Assembly (NCBI GenBank): GCA_034439975.1
Contig: JAWXBK010000003.1
Coordinates: 1-64,000 of the forward strand
DNA: 64,000 bases
Direction of reading: 5' to 3'
Origin: JAWXBK01 sp034439975
GTDB lineage: Bacteria > Pseudomonadota > Alphaproteobacteria > Dongiales > Dongiaceae
Made by a program: the position numbers and the translations under genes. Shown piece by piece: positions 20,175 to 28,471 of the stretch (positions within the stretch are counted from its first letter, which is position 1; each line of letters starts with the position of its first letter). The notes below the pieces were generated by a model, which was given only the letters and a program-made list of their open reading frames with translations, ran no database searches and was not told the DNA's origin.

Positions 20175-21233
20175 TCAGATGCGGCCTGTTGCGCGGTGGA
20201 TGTTTGTAGCAATCGTGATCGCGCTGTCGTGGAGCCCGGCAGTCGCCGACGACTTGCCAGTGATGGGATCGTCGCCACGCTTCTGGCGAAATGCCGATGC
20301 AAACTGCCTGTAGTTGGCAAGAGTTGTTGAAGTGATGCCAGCGGAACTGCTGCCGCCGGTGTCGTGACTCAGATCTTCATATCCGATCAACCCGAGCATC
20401 ACATACTTCGCGCTGTCGGAAAGATCGTTGCGCGATTCGATTGCCTCGTTCGCTTCGACGAAGGTGGAGTAGGGGATGGCATAGGGCGGCAGTGTCGCGC
20501 TTTCGGCGCCGCGCTGTGCTGCGAGGACCCGCTGCTGCGTCTGACGGGCACCTTCGGTCCGATCGGCAAGAGCTTCCGGTGACAGAGATGCCAGGTCTTT
20601 ATCGCTCAACCGCGTCGGCTGAACCTGTGCATCCCTATGAGCGTCTGCCGAACTGTCCGACGGTGTGGTCTGCGCGATCTGCGTGCCGTCGGCCTTGCGC
20701 AGTCGGTTGTCCTGAGGCTTGAGCGGCACACTGGACGATGCCGCATCCCGCGCCATCGGATTCTTGGCAACCGCGTGCCCGGCATCGTAGCCGGCGATCG
20801 GCATGCCGGGCACCCGTGTCGCGTGGCCGGTCGGGACGAGCGGGGTGCGCGCCGACGGCGGCTGTATCGTGCCTCCTGCGCGGTCGTCCGTGTTCGCTGG
20901 GGCGCGCGCCGGCTGCACGGGGATGGTCCGCGCGGCAGGATCGCAGGTGCGATGCATCGGCGACGAGTAACGCCGCATCGCATGGTTATGGTTGATGTGC
21001 GCGCTCTGCGTGATGGCATCATGCAGCGGGTGTTTCTTCTCGTAGACCATGCCTTTCGCTTCGGATTCGGCATCGCCGGGCGATAGATCGAGCGCGGGCG
21101 GCGGCCCGAATTCATCGTCGTCTTCGCGCTCCCAGGGCGCGCGGGCGATTTTGTTGCTGTTGGCGGGGGCGTTGAAGCCGGATACCGGCCGGTTCGGATT
21201 CGAAACTTTCAGGCGTCGGTCGACGCACGCCAT
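20175..21233 (-). CDS. Hypothetical 352-aa hydrophilic protein
   Basis: I do not recognise this protein. The first 200 residues are polar, Pro/Ala/Ser-rich and probably disordered (APWEREDDDEFGPPPALDL, many His and Asn). The last 130 look folded and helical, with STFVEANEAIESRNDLSDSA, YVMLGLIGYEDLSHDTGG and LANYRQFASAFRQKRGD. There is no signal peptide or membrane segment. GGAGAAG precedes ATG 21233 at good spacing, and a TTGACA-18-TTAATA promoter lies about 95 bp upstream. It sits alone between two promoter-like direct repeats in a repeat-rich region, suggesting accessory DNA. A regulatory, structural or effector role would be guesswork. Confidence 0.6.
   Translation of the reverse strand: MACVDRRLKVSNPNRPVSGFNAPANSNKIARAPWEREDDDEFGPPPALDLSPGDAESEAKGMVYEKKHPLHDAITQSAHINHNHAMRRYSSPMHRTCDPAARTIPVQPARAPANTDDRAGGTIQPPSARTPLVPTGHATRVPGMPIAGYDAGHAVAKNPMARDAASSSVPLKPQDNRLRKADGTQIAQTTPSDSSADAHRDAQVQPTRLSDKDLASLSPEALADRTEGARQTQQRVLAAQRGAESATLPPYAIPYSTFVEANEAIESRNDLSDSAKYVMLGLIGYEDLSHDTGGSSSAGITSTTLANYRQFASAFRQKRGDDPITGKSSATAGLHDSAITIATNIHRATGRI
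20179..20313 (+). CDS. Candidate 44-aa secreted peptide, antisense to the 352-aa gene
   Basis: An ATG 7 nt after a strong AGGAGG Shine-Dalgarno sequence opens a 44-codon frame: MRPVARWMFVAIVIALSW, then SPAVADD, a textbook short signal peptide with an AVA cleavage site, and a 21-residue mature part ending in ...NADANCL. It lies opposite the 3' end of the minus-strand 352-aa gene, which lowers confidence. The combination of a strong ribosome site and a signal peptide is unlikely to be common by chance but could still be coincidence. Confidence 0.3.
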   Translation: MRPVARWMFVAIVIALSWSPAVADDLPVMGSSPRFWRNADANCL

Positions 21234-21323
21234 AATTCTTCTCCGTCAAAATGTCGTTGAGCGGGGGGCGGGGTTTGGGATGGGTTTTGGGGCTCAAAGC
21301 CCATCCCGGCCAAACTACCGCAA

Positions 21324-21353
21324 TATTAACGCATATTACGCAATAATTGTCAA
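21324..21353 (-). promoter_or_regulatory. Promoter/operator of the 352-aa gene (right copy of module)
   Basis: On the minus strand: TTGACA (21353-21348), an 18-nt spacer and TTAATA (21329-21324). It overlaps the TetR stop codon. The spacer contains the tandem motif TGCGTAATATGCGTTA shared with the copy at 20019, so a common DNA-binding protein probably acts on both. Confidence 0.6.
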
Positions 21354-21925
21354 TTAAACTCGAGCAACGTGCCCGTACCCTCGGTCAACAGCGCATGGAC
21401 CCGCCGAGCCGTTGCGAGCCGTGCCTCGAGTGCCGGCCGTTCGCCGAGTGCGTGTTCGCCGATCAGGGCGAGATAGGCGAGACGCGCGCGCGTGATGGCA
21501 TCCGGTCCGCGCACGCCCATCGCCGCGAACAGCTCTTCGAGATAATCGAGCCGGGCGCGATCGACCCGGGCGACCGCGGCCAACGCCTCGGGATCGGTCC
21601 GCGCCCAGAGCCGGATTGCCGGTTCGGGGCTCGCCGCCCCCTCGCGCGCGACCGTTTCCATCAAGGCCCAGAGCCGCGCCGATCCGCTGCCGCCCGCTGC
21701 CTCGACCCGGTCGACGACGCCCATCGCGGCTTTGGTTTCCCAATGCGCCAGCAGCGCCGCGAGCAGCGCCGGCCGGTCGGCGAAATGGTGATAGAAGCTG
21801 CCCTTGGTCGCACCGAGCCGGCGGGCCAGCGCCTCGATCCCGACGGCATCCGGCCCGCTTTCGGCCAGCAGCCGCAGGGCGGCTGCGATCCAGTGAGCGG
21901 GCCCGTGACGGGTCGGTCGTGCCAT
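21350..21925 (-). CDS. TetR/AcrR family transcriptional regulator
   Basis: A 191-aa repressor. The N-terminal helix-turn-helix is WIAAALRLLAESGPDAVGIEALARRLGATKGSFYHHFADRPALLAALL in outline, with the classic GATKGSFYHHF recognition helix. The all-helical C-terminal ligand domain is variable. A perfect palindromic operator lies 42 bp upstream, consistent with autorepression. The divergent neighbour is lepA, more than 320 bp away, so its other target is not obvious; the gene may mainly control itself or distant genes. Confidence 0.92.
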   Translation of the reverse strand: MARPTRHGPAHWIAAALRLLAESGPDAVGIEALARRLGATKGSFYHHFADRPALLAALLAHWETKAAMGVVDRVEAAGGSGSARLWALMETVAREGAASPEPAIRLWARTDPEALAAVARVDRARLDYLEELFAAMGVRGPDAITRARLAYLALIGEHALGERPALEARLATARRVHALLTEGTGTLLEFN

Positions 21926-22246
21926 GATCGCAACATAACATACGGTAGAGCATTTTATCTATCTAACAACATACATACGATACCGTATGTATGTTGCCGC
22001 GATCGGAAACACAGTTGCCGATGGCGCCGGGCAATGTCGCCGCAGCCCGCAAAGACCGTCCGGGAACTCGTTGCGGGGAAGCCCGGCCTTCCCTATGTTC
22101 CAGCGGCCTCGCGGGCCGATGCTCCGAGGCTACTCCCGGTAACCCGGTTTCGCGACCCGATCCAACCGGCCAACCCGATTCGACGATCCGAACCGAACGC
22201 AGCAGACCCCGAAGCCGCCTCACCGCCGAGCCTTGCCCGAACTGAC
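21926..22246. other. Divergent intergenic region tetR-lepA
   Basis: 321 bp without a supported gene. The left third is AT-rich and holds the TetR operator and a partial half-site AACATACGGTA at about 21937-21947. The right part is GC-rich leader sequence of lepA. An in-frame extension of lepA runs through it but has no EF4 homology. Confidence 0.6.
21967..21996. promoter_or_regulatory. Palindromic operator of the TetR regulator
   Basis: CAACATACATACG (21967-21979) and its perfect reverse complement (21984-21996) flank ATAC: a 30-bp dyad, 42 bp before the tetR ATG. Size and placement fit a TetR-dimer binding site. Confidence 0.75.
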
Positions 22247-24049
22247 ATGACCGACCTCGCGCATATCCGGAATTTTGCGATCATCGCGCATATCGATCAC
22301 GGCAAGTCGACGCTGGCCGATCGACTGATCCAGCGTTGCGGCGGGCTCACCGCGCGCGAGATGAAGGAGCAGGTGCTCGATTCGATGGATCTCGAGCGCG
22401 AGCGCGGCATCACCATCAAGGCGCAGACAGTCCGGCTCGATTACACCGCGAAGAACGGCGAGACCTATGAGCTGAACCTCATGGACACGCCCGGCCATGT
22501 CGACTTCGCCTACGAAGTCTCGCGCTGTCTTGCCGCCTGTGAAGGCTCGCTGCTGGTGGTCGATGCCAGCCAGGGCGTCGAGGCGCAGACCCTCGCCAAT
22601 GTCTATCAGGCGATCGAACATAATCACGAGATCGTTCCGGTCCTGAACAAGATCGATCTGCCGGCGGCCGAGCCGGAGCGGATCCGTCAGCAGATCGAGG
22701 ACGTGATCGGGCTCGATGCGTCGGACGCGGTGCTGATCTCGGCCAAGACCGGCCTCGGCATCGACGACGTGCTCGAAGCCTTGGTCAACCGGCTGCCGGC
22801 GCCCAAGGGCGATCGCGATGCGCCACTGAAGGCGATGCTGATCGACAGCTGGTACGATTCCTATCTCGGCGTCATCGTGCTGGTGCGCGTCCATGACGGC
22901 GTCATGAAGCCGCACATGAAAGTGCGGATGCTGCAGACCGGGGCGTCGCACGAGGTCGAGCAGGTCGGTATCTTCACGCCGAAAATCGTTCGCGTGTCCG
23001 AGCTCGGGCCGGGCGAAGTCGGCTTCATCACCGCCGGCATCAAGCATGTCGCCGATTGCCAGGTCGGCGATACGATCACCGAAGAACGTCGCCCGACCGC
23101 GAAGGCCCTGCCGGGTTTCAAACCCTCGGTGCCGGTCGTGTTCTGCGGCCTCTTTCCCGTCGATGCCGCCGATTACGAGCGGCTGCGCGACAGCCTCGCA
23201 AAACTGCGGCTCAACGATGCGAGTTTCCAGTACGAGCCGGAAACCTCGGCCGCACTCGGTTTCGGCTTCCGCTGCGGCTTTCTCGGGCTGTTGCATCTCG
23301 AGATCATCCAGGAACGGCTGGATCGCGAATTCGATCTCAATCTGATCACGACCGCGCCGTCGGTTGTCTATCGCGTGCATCTTACCGACGGGTCGGTAAA
23401 GGAGCTGCACAATCCGGCCGACATGCCGGAGACAATGCGGATCGAAAAAATCGAGGAGCCGTGGATCCGCGCGACGATCCTGGTGCCCGACGAGCATCTC
23501 GGATCGATCCTCAAACTATGCGAAGACCGCCGCGGCGAGCAGGTCGAGCTCACCTATGCCGGCAGCCGCGCGATGCTGATCTATCGCCTGCCGCTGAACG
23601 AGGTGGTGTTCGATTTCTATGACCGGCTGAAATCGGTCAGCCGCGGCTATGCCAGTTTCGACTATCAGATCGACGAGTATCGCGAGGGCGACCTGGTGAA
23701 GCTCTCGATTCTGGTGAACGCGGAACCGGTCGATGCGCTCGCCTGCATCGTGCATCGCAATTATGCCGAGCAGCGCGGCCGCTCGCTCTGCACCCGACTC
23801 AAGGATCTCATTCCGAGGCAGCTCTTCAAGATCGCGATCCAGGCGGCAATCGGCGGCAAGGTGATCGCGCGCGAGACTGTCGCGGCGCTGCGCAAGGACG
23901 TGACCGCGAAATGCTATGGCGGCGACGTGTCGCGCAAGCGCAAGCTGCTGGACAAGCAGAAAGAGGGCAAGAAGCGGATGCGGCAGTACGGCAATGTCGA
24001 GATTCCGCAATCCGCCTTTCTCGCCGCGCTCAAGATGGGCGACGGCTAG
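22247..24049 (+). CDS. lepA: Elongation factor 4 (ribosome back-translocase GTPase)
   Basis: A 600-aa translational GTPase that binds stalled or mis-translocated ribosomes. It begins MTDLAHIRNFAIIAHIDHGK (G1), with the DTPGH G3 motif in NLMDTPGHVDFAYEV and NKIDLP as G4. The EF-G-like domains III and V and the LepA-specific C-terminal domain (ending KKRMRQYGNVEIPQSAFLAAL) are all present. The frame is open far upstream, but ATG 22247 starts the conserved protein. It is a single gene. Confidence 0.98.
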   Translation: MTDLAHIRNFAIIAHIDHGKSTLADRLIQRCGGLTAREMKEQVLDSMDLERERGITIKAQTVRLDYTAKNGETYELNLMDTPGHVDFAYEVSRCLAACEGSLLVVDASQGVEAQTLANVYQAIEHNHEIVPVLNKIDLPAAEPERIRQQIEDVIGLDASDAVLISAKTGLGIDDVLEALVNRLPAPKGDRDAPLKAMLIDSWYDSYLGVIVLVRVHDGVMKPHMKVRMLQTGASHEVEQVGIFTPKIVRVSELGPGEVGFITAGIKHVADCQVGDTITEERRPTAKALPGFKPSVPVVFCGLFPVDAADYERLRDSLAKLRLNDASFQYEPETSAALGFGFRCGFLGLLHLEIIQERLDREFDLNLITTAPSVVYRVHLTDGSVKELHNPADMPETMRIEKIEEPWIRATILVPDEHLGSILKLCEDRRGEQVELTYAGSRAMLIYRLPLNEVVFDFYDRLKSVSRGYASFDYQIDEYREGDLVKLSILVNAEPVDALACIVHRNYAEQRGRSLCTRLKDLIPRQLFKIAIQAAIGGKVIARETVAALRKDVTAKCYGGDVSRKRKLLDKQKEGKKRMRQYGNVEIPQSAFLAALKMGDG

Positions 24050-24064
24050 CGCGTCTGCGGTTTT

Positions 24065-24388
24065 CTATCGCGACTTGAAATAGCGGCGCTTCGAATCGGC
24101 GTGCCGGCGCCGTCTGCGCAGCAATGCGAGCAGCAGACCGGGGATGCCGAGCACGACCCATGCCGGCAAGTCGAGCACCGTCCTGGTGCCGTTCCAGAAC
24201 CCGATCGAGAGATTGCGTTCGATCGCCGCCTGAAACCCATGCAGGCTGTTCTGGTGCAGATTGAACCAGAGCTGATAGGCGGAAAGAATGTTCCATCGGT
24301 CGGTCGCGAGCCACAGATAGGCTTCCCGCGCGAGCAGAGCCAGCGCAGCCGCAATCAAAAGCCAGCCGATGAGCCGGAGAAAGAACAT
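24065..24388 (-). CDS. Small two-helix membrane protein, unknown
   Basis: A 107-aa protein with two hydrophobic segments: LIGWLLIAAALALLAREAYLWL at the N-terminus and VLDLPAWVVLGIPGLLLALL near the C-terminus, followed by a basic tail (RRRRRHADSKRRYF). The inner-membrane topology places both ends in the cytoplasm by the positive-inside rule. ATG 24388 follows AAGGGGGA at usable spacing and starts directly at the first helix. Similar small proteins are common downstream of lepA-like loci but no function is known to me. Confidence 0.65.
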   Translation of the reverse strand: MFFLRLIGWLLIAAALALLAREAYLWLATDRWNILSAYQLWFNLHQNSLHGFQAAIERNLSIGFWNGTRTVLDLPAWVVLGIPGLLLALLRRRRRHADSKRRYFKSR

Positions 24389-24517
24389 CCGGCAATCCCC
24401 CTTGGCAGCCGCGCCCGGAAGGCAGCGCGGCCAGGTCGGCAACCTTAGTGGATCGCCTGCGCCGCCGTCACCCCTGCCGCGCACCTGCGGTAAAAATCCG
24501 GAAAGGGCAGGCGGCGA

Positions 24518-25165
24518 TCAGGCGGTTTCGCTGGCCCAGGGCGCCAGTGGCGTCGTGTCGTCGGGCACCTTCGTGCCGCGCTCGACGGCCGGTCGTGCGC
24601 CGATTTTCTTCAGCCAGCGGGTCAGATGCGGATAGTTCTCGTCGCGAAACCCATACGTCTTGGGGTTGTCCGCCCAGGGAAAGGTTGCGATGTCGGCGAT
24701 CCCGTATTCCTCGCCGGCGAGATACGGGCTCTCGCGCAGCCGCAGATCGAGCACGCCCAAGATCCGGTCGCATTCCTTGTAGAAGCGCTCGACCGCGCGC
24801 GGGTTGGGCGGATCGGCATGCATGAAATGCCAGAGCTGGCCCAGCATCGGGCCGACATGGCCCATCTGGAACATGATCCATTGCAGGGTGCGATAGCGCA
24901 GCGCCGGATCGGTTGGATTGAACCGGCCGCTCTTCTCGGCGAGATACAGCAAGATCGCGCCGGATTCCGCCAGCACGGTATCGTTTTCGGTATCGCGGAT
25001 CACCGGAATCCGTCCGTTCCCGTTCATCGCCAGAAAAGTCGGGTGACGCTGGTCGCCCTTGCCGAGCCGGATCCGGATGGCGCGATAAGGCAGCCCGGTT
25101 TCCTCCAGCATGATCGATATCTTGTGCCCGTTCGGGGTGCGCGCCGCCGTGTAGAGCTCGATCAT
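24518..25165 (-). CDS. Glutathione S-transferase, YfcG/Ure2-like
   Basis: A 215-aa GST-fold protein. MIELYTAARTPNGHKISIML at the N-terminus is the nu-class/YfcG active-site start (TPNG), followed by MNGNGRIPVIRD and ESGAILLYLAEK for glutathione binding. The C-terminal domain includes YGIADIATFPWADNP. YfcG-type enzymes have disulfide reductase activity towards glutathionylated substrates. The gene is divergent from an HxlR regulator across 178 bp, an arrangement typical of redox- or electrophile-responsive pairs. The exact substrate is unknown. Confidence 0.9.
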   Translation of the reverse strand: MIELYTAARTPNGHKISIMLEETGLPYRAIRIRLGKGDQRHPTFLAMNGNGRIPVIRDTENDTVLAESGAILLYLAEKSGRFNPTDPALRYRTLQWIMFQMGHVGPMLGQLWHFMHADPPNPRAVERFYKECDRILGVLDLRLRESPYLAGEEYGIADIATFPWADNPKTYGFRDENYPHLTRWLKKIGARPAVERGTKVPDDTTPLAPWASETA

Positions 25166-25343
25166 GCCGTCTCCGTCTGAATGGGCTTAATGCGGCCCGA
25201 AGGAAGCGAGGCGACCTTACGCAAATTTCGATGACCGGGCGACCGGCGCCAGCGTCGCAGCCACCTTGTGCGATGCGGTTGCAGAACCAAAGCAGGTAGT
25301 ATCTAGTAACCGGTAACCTGAAACCATCGTTCGGAGCCCTGCC

Positions 25344-25703
25344 ATGTCCCGCCCGCGTATCGATAGCCCCTGCCCCATGGACCGGCTGCTCCGGCTGCTG
25401 ACCGGGCCCTGGACCACATACCTGCTCTGGGTTTTGTCCGCCAACGGCCCGACCCGGTTCGGCGAGCTGAAGCGGCGCGTGCCCGGCATTTCCGCCAAGG
25501 TTCTGACCGACCGGCTGCGCATGCTGGAACAGGCAGGCGTCATCTACCGTGAATACGAAGAATCGATTCCGCCGAAGGTGACATACGGGCTTGCGCAGCG
25601 CGGTCAGGAACTGCGTTCGGTGCTCGACGGTCTGAACGCGATCGCGCGGCGCTGGTCGGAGCAGGACCAGAACGCGGGTGCGCGGGCGACCGCGGCGGAG
25701 TAG
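25344..25703 (+). CDS. HxlR-family winged-helix regulator
   Basis: A 119-aa single-domain regulator with the family pattern SPCPMDRLLRLLTGPWTTYLLWVL, RFGELKRRVPGISAKVLTDRLR and YGLAQRGQEL. The N-terminal Cys in the CP motif is the redox or electrophile sensor in several HxlR proteins. The gene is divergent from the GST gene, its likely target. GTAACC-type direct repeats (about 25304-25319) lie between them and could be the binding site. Confidence 0.92.
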   Translation: MSRPRIDSPCPMDRLLRLLTGPWTTYLLWVLSANGPTRFGELKRRVPGISAKVLTDRLRMLEQAGVIYREYEESIPPKVTYGLAQRGQELRSVLDGLNAIARRWSEQDQNAGARATAAE

Positions 25704-25740
25704 TGCCGGTGCTGTCGCGCGGAATCGGCGATCGCCGGTC

Positions 25741-27159
25741 TTAGCCGGCCCGCGCCCAGAGACGTTCGGTCAGCATTCCGACCTTGTCCTCGATCGCCTG
25801 CGCGGCATCGAGACAGAGATCCTCGCGAAAGCGCGGCCCGACGATCTGCACACCCATCGGCACGCCGTCATGCAGCCCGGTCGGCACGGCCGCCGCCGGC
25901 AGTCCCAGCAGGTTGACGGCATAGAGCATGCTCTGCTCGTCGAGCATCTGCCGCATGCGTTCGATGCCGCTTCGGTAGTCGCCCTGCGGAAATGGCGGCA
26001 TCTGCGAGACCGGTGCGAGCACCAGCGGATAGCGTTCGAGGAACCCGTTCCATTCGCGCAGCAGCCGCGTGCGATCGGCGAGGGCGCGCGTATAGGCCGG
26101 CAGATCGATCGCGGGCGTATCGCGATCGTAATTGTCGATCACCTGATTGACGTCGTCGGAGCCGTATTCGCGAATGGCGCCGCGCATCACGCTGCGCAGA
26201 TCGGTGTTGAGCAGCGTGCGCCACAGCGCGGCGATCTCGGCGACCAAAGGCGGATCGATTGCCTCGACCGCATAGCCGGCATTCGAGAGATGGCCAGCCG
26301 CTTCGTCGATCGCCGCGGCGACGGCGGGATGGCATGCGAAACCCGCCGGTGTTTTCGTCACCGCGACGCGGATCGGTTTCGGCAAAGACGGTCCTTCGAG
26401 CGGTGCCGGTACCCACCAGGGATCGCGATGATCGGGCGCCGCCATCGCGGCGAGACCGAGCCGCACGTCGCGCACCGTGCGGGCGATCGGGCCCTGCACG
26501 CTCATCAACTGCAGCGAGGGCGGGCGTTCGTCGCCGGCGCCCGGGTTAAAAGCCGGCACGCGGCCGAGCGAAGGCCGGATCGTCGCGACGCCGCAGGCAT
26601 AAGCGGGGTAACGCAGCGAGCCGCCGAGATCGTTGCCATGCGCGATCGTGCCGATGCCGAGCGCGACCGACGCCGATGCGCCGCCGGACGAACCGCCCGG
26701 CGTCACATCCTTGTTCCAGGGATTGAGCGTGCGGCCGCGCAGCGGATTCTCGGTGAACCAGCGCAGCGAAAACTCGGGCGTGTTGGTGCGGCCGATCACG
26801 ATCGCGCCGGCCTTCAGCAGATTGGAGACGACGGCGGAATCGTCGGGCGCGATCTTGCCGGCGAAGGCGACGACGCCGTTGGTGTTCGGCACGCCCTTCT
26901 GGTCGACATTCTCCTTGATCGTGACCGGCACGCCGTGGAGGACGCCAAGCTGATCGCCGGCCTTCTGCGCGTTGTCGGCGCGGTCGGCTGCGGCGAGTGC
27001 TGCCTCCGACAGATCGAGCGTGACTGCATTGACCGATGCGTTGACCGCCTGCATCCGTTCGATCGCAGCTTCGACAGCAGCACGAGCCGTCAAACGCCGC
27101 GCGCGGATCGCGGCTGCGGTTTCGACCGCGCCCAGTTTCCAGATCTCGGGATTTGCCAT
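25741..27159 (-). CDS. Amidase-signature family amidase
   Basis: A 472-aa Ser/cis-Ser/Lys hydrolase. The catalytic Lys is in GVPVTIKENVDQKG and the Gly/Ser-rich signature is TPGGSSGGASASVALG, with the nucleophile in NDLGGSLRYPA. There is no signal peptide. Start ATG 27159; further upstream codons in frame lack homology. It lies downstream of aqpZ on the same strand (112 bp). Members hydrolyse diverse amides; the substrate cannot be inferred. It is not a GatA by context, since gatB and gatC are absent. Confidence 0.92.
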   Translation of the reverse strand: MANPEIWKLGAVETAAAIRARRLTARAAVEAAIERMQAVNASVNAVTLDLSEAALAAADRADNAQKAGDQLGVLHGVPVTIKENVDQKGVPNTNGVVAFAGKIAPDDSAVVSNLLKAGAIVIGRTNTPEFSLRWFTENPLRGRTLNPWNKDVTPGGSSGGASASVALGIGTIAHGNDLGGSLRYPAYACGVATIRPSLGRVPAFNPGAGDERPPSLQLMSVQGPIARTVRDVRLGLAAMAAPDHRDPWWVPAPLEGPSLPKPIRVAVTKTPAGFACHPAVAAAIDEAAGHLSNAGYAVEAIDPPLVAEIAALWRTLLNTDLRSVMRGAIREYGSDDVNQVIDNYDRDTPAIDLPAYTRALADRTRLLREWNGFLERYPLVLAPVSQMPPFPQGDYRSGIERMRQMLDEQSMLYAVNLLGLPAAAVPTGLHDGVPMGVQIVGPRFREDLCLDAAQAIEDKVGMLTERLWARAG

Positions 27160-27271
27160 GATGCGCCTGCCTGAAAATTCAGGGGCGGAGCATAGCCAAA
27201 TGAAATGTCGGCGCGAGGGAAAACGAACCGCGGCCAATCCGGCCGCGGTCCGCAACGATAACGTGGAACGA

Positions 27272-27973
27272 TCAGGCCGCGCGTTCGCGGCCGAGCCAGC
27301 GCCAGACGCCGCCGCCCAGGATCGCGCCACCGAGCGGTGCAACCCAGAACAGCCAGAGCTGCTCGAGCGCAAGGCCGCCGGCAAACAGGGCAGGCCCCGT
27401 GCTGCGCGCCGGATTGACCGAGGTGTTGGTGACCGGAATGCTGATCAGATGGATCAAGGTCAGCGCGAGGCCGATCGCGAGCGGTGCAAAGCCGGCCGGT
27501 GCGCGTTTGTCGGTCACGCCGAGAATGATCAGCACGAAGAACATCGTGAGAAGAACTTCGGCAACCAGTGCCGCGAGCAGCGAATAGCCGTCGGGTGAAT
27601 GCGCCCCATAGCCGTTGGACGCGAACCCGGCCGTGACGTCGAACCCCGCTTTGCCGCTCGCGATCACGTAAAGCACGGCCGCGGCCGCGATCGCGCCGGC
27701 GACCTGTGCGATCCAGTAGGGCAGGATCTGGCGCGCCTCGAAGCGGCCACCGGCCCAGAGGCCGAGCGTCACCGCGGGATTGAAATGGCCGCCGGAGATA
27801 TGGCCGACGGCATAGGCCATCGTGACGACCGTCAGACCGAAGGCGAGTGCGACGCCGGCAAAGCCGATCCCGAGTTCGGGCACGGAAGCGGCCAGGACAG
27901 CACTGCCGCAGCCGCCGAAGACGAGCCAGAACGTGCCGAAAAATTCGGCGCCGAGTTTTTGAAGCGTTGGCAT
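27272..27973 (-). CDS. aqpZ: Aquaporin Z (water channel)
   Basis: A 233-aa major-intrinsic-protein channel with six membrane helices. Two Asn-Pro-Ala loops are present (SGGHFNPAVTLG and TSVNPARSTGPALFAGG), and the Arg following the second NPA is the selectivity-filter residue of water-specific channels. A Leu-rich GIGFAGVALAFGLTVVTMAYAVG helix precedes the first loop. Length and sequence match AqpZ rather than the longer GlpF. It is monocistronic or co-transcribed with the amidase. Confidence 0.95.
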   Translation of the reverse strand: MPTLQKLGAEFFGTFWLVFGGCGSAVLAASVPELGIGFAGVALAFGLTVVTMAYAVGHISGGHFNPAVTLGLWAGGRFEARQILPYWIAQVAGAIAAAAVLYVIASGKAGFDVTAGFASNGYGAHSPDGYSLLAALVAEVLLTMFFVLIILGVTDKRAPAGFAPLAIGLALTLIHLISIPVTNTSVNPARSTGPALFAGGLALEQLWLFWVAPLGGAILGGGVWRWLGRERAA

Positions 27974-28226
27974 GAAGGACCCCCTAAAGCTGAGACGGTT
28001 TGGGCCGAATCAGTGCGTCGGATTCTGCGCGCGCGCCGGAGCGAAATCAATGTCGCGGCCACGGGATGGAAGCGAGGCGCGACGCGACGAAGCGGATATC
28101 GGGACAAAGGTGCGAGCGCGACCCGGTAAAAGGCAGGTGGCGCGATTCGTTGCTTTGGCGGGTCTATTTGGGTAGCGTCCCGCCGCCGGCCGGGCACTTT
28201 CGGGTGTTCGGCCGGGTCATGGTCGA

Positions 28227-28317
28227 GGAGGGGTGGCCGAGCGGTCGAAGGCGCACGCCTGGAATGCGTGTAAGGGTCAAAAGCCCTTCGTGGGTTCAAA
28301 TCCCACCCCCTCCGCCA
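28227..28317 (+). tRNA. tRNA-Ser (anticodon GGA)
   Basis: Acceptor arm GGAGGGG pairs with CCCCTCC; the anticodon arm CACGC/GCGTG holds loop CTGGAAT with GGA at 28261-28263. A long variable arm (AAGGGTCAAAAGCCCTT) is typical of class II tRNA-Ser. The T-arm has GTTCAAATC, and CCA is encoded. A candidate promoter TTGCTT-17-TAGCGT lies at 28150-28178. tRNA genes are common integration sites, and an atypical gene follows. Confidence 0.97.
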
Positions 28318-28471
28318 GACCGCCGAATACGTTCTTTGACGCGCCATATTATCCTACGAACGGCTTGCTCTTCAGAAATCTCTCGATATTGGGGATGTGA
28401 AAGTCGGTATAGAGACTATTGTTACGTGAAACTGACTGGGATTCAGTCTCAAACGCTTAGGGCGAGGCGCT

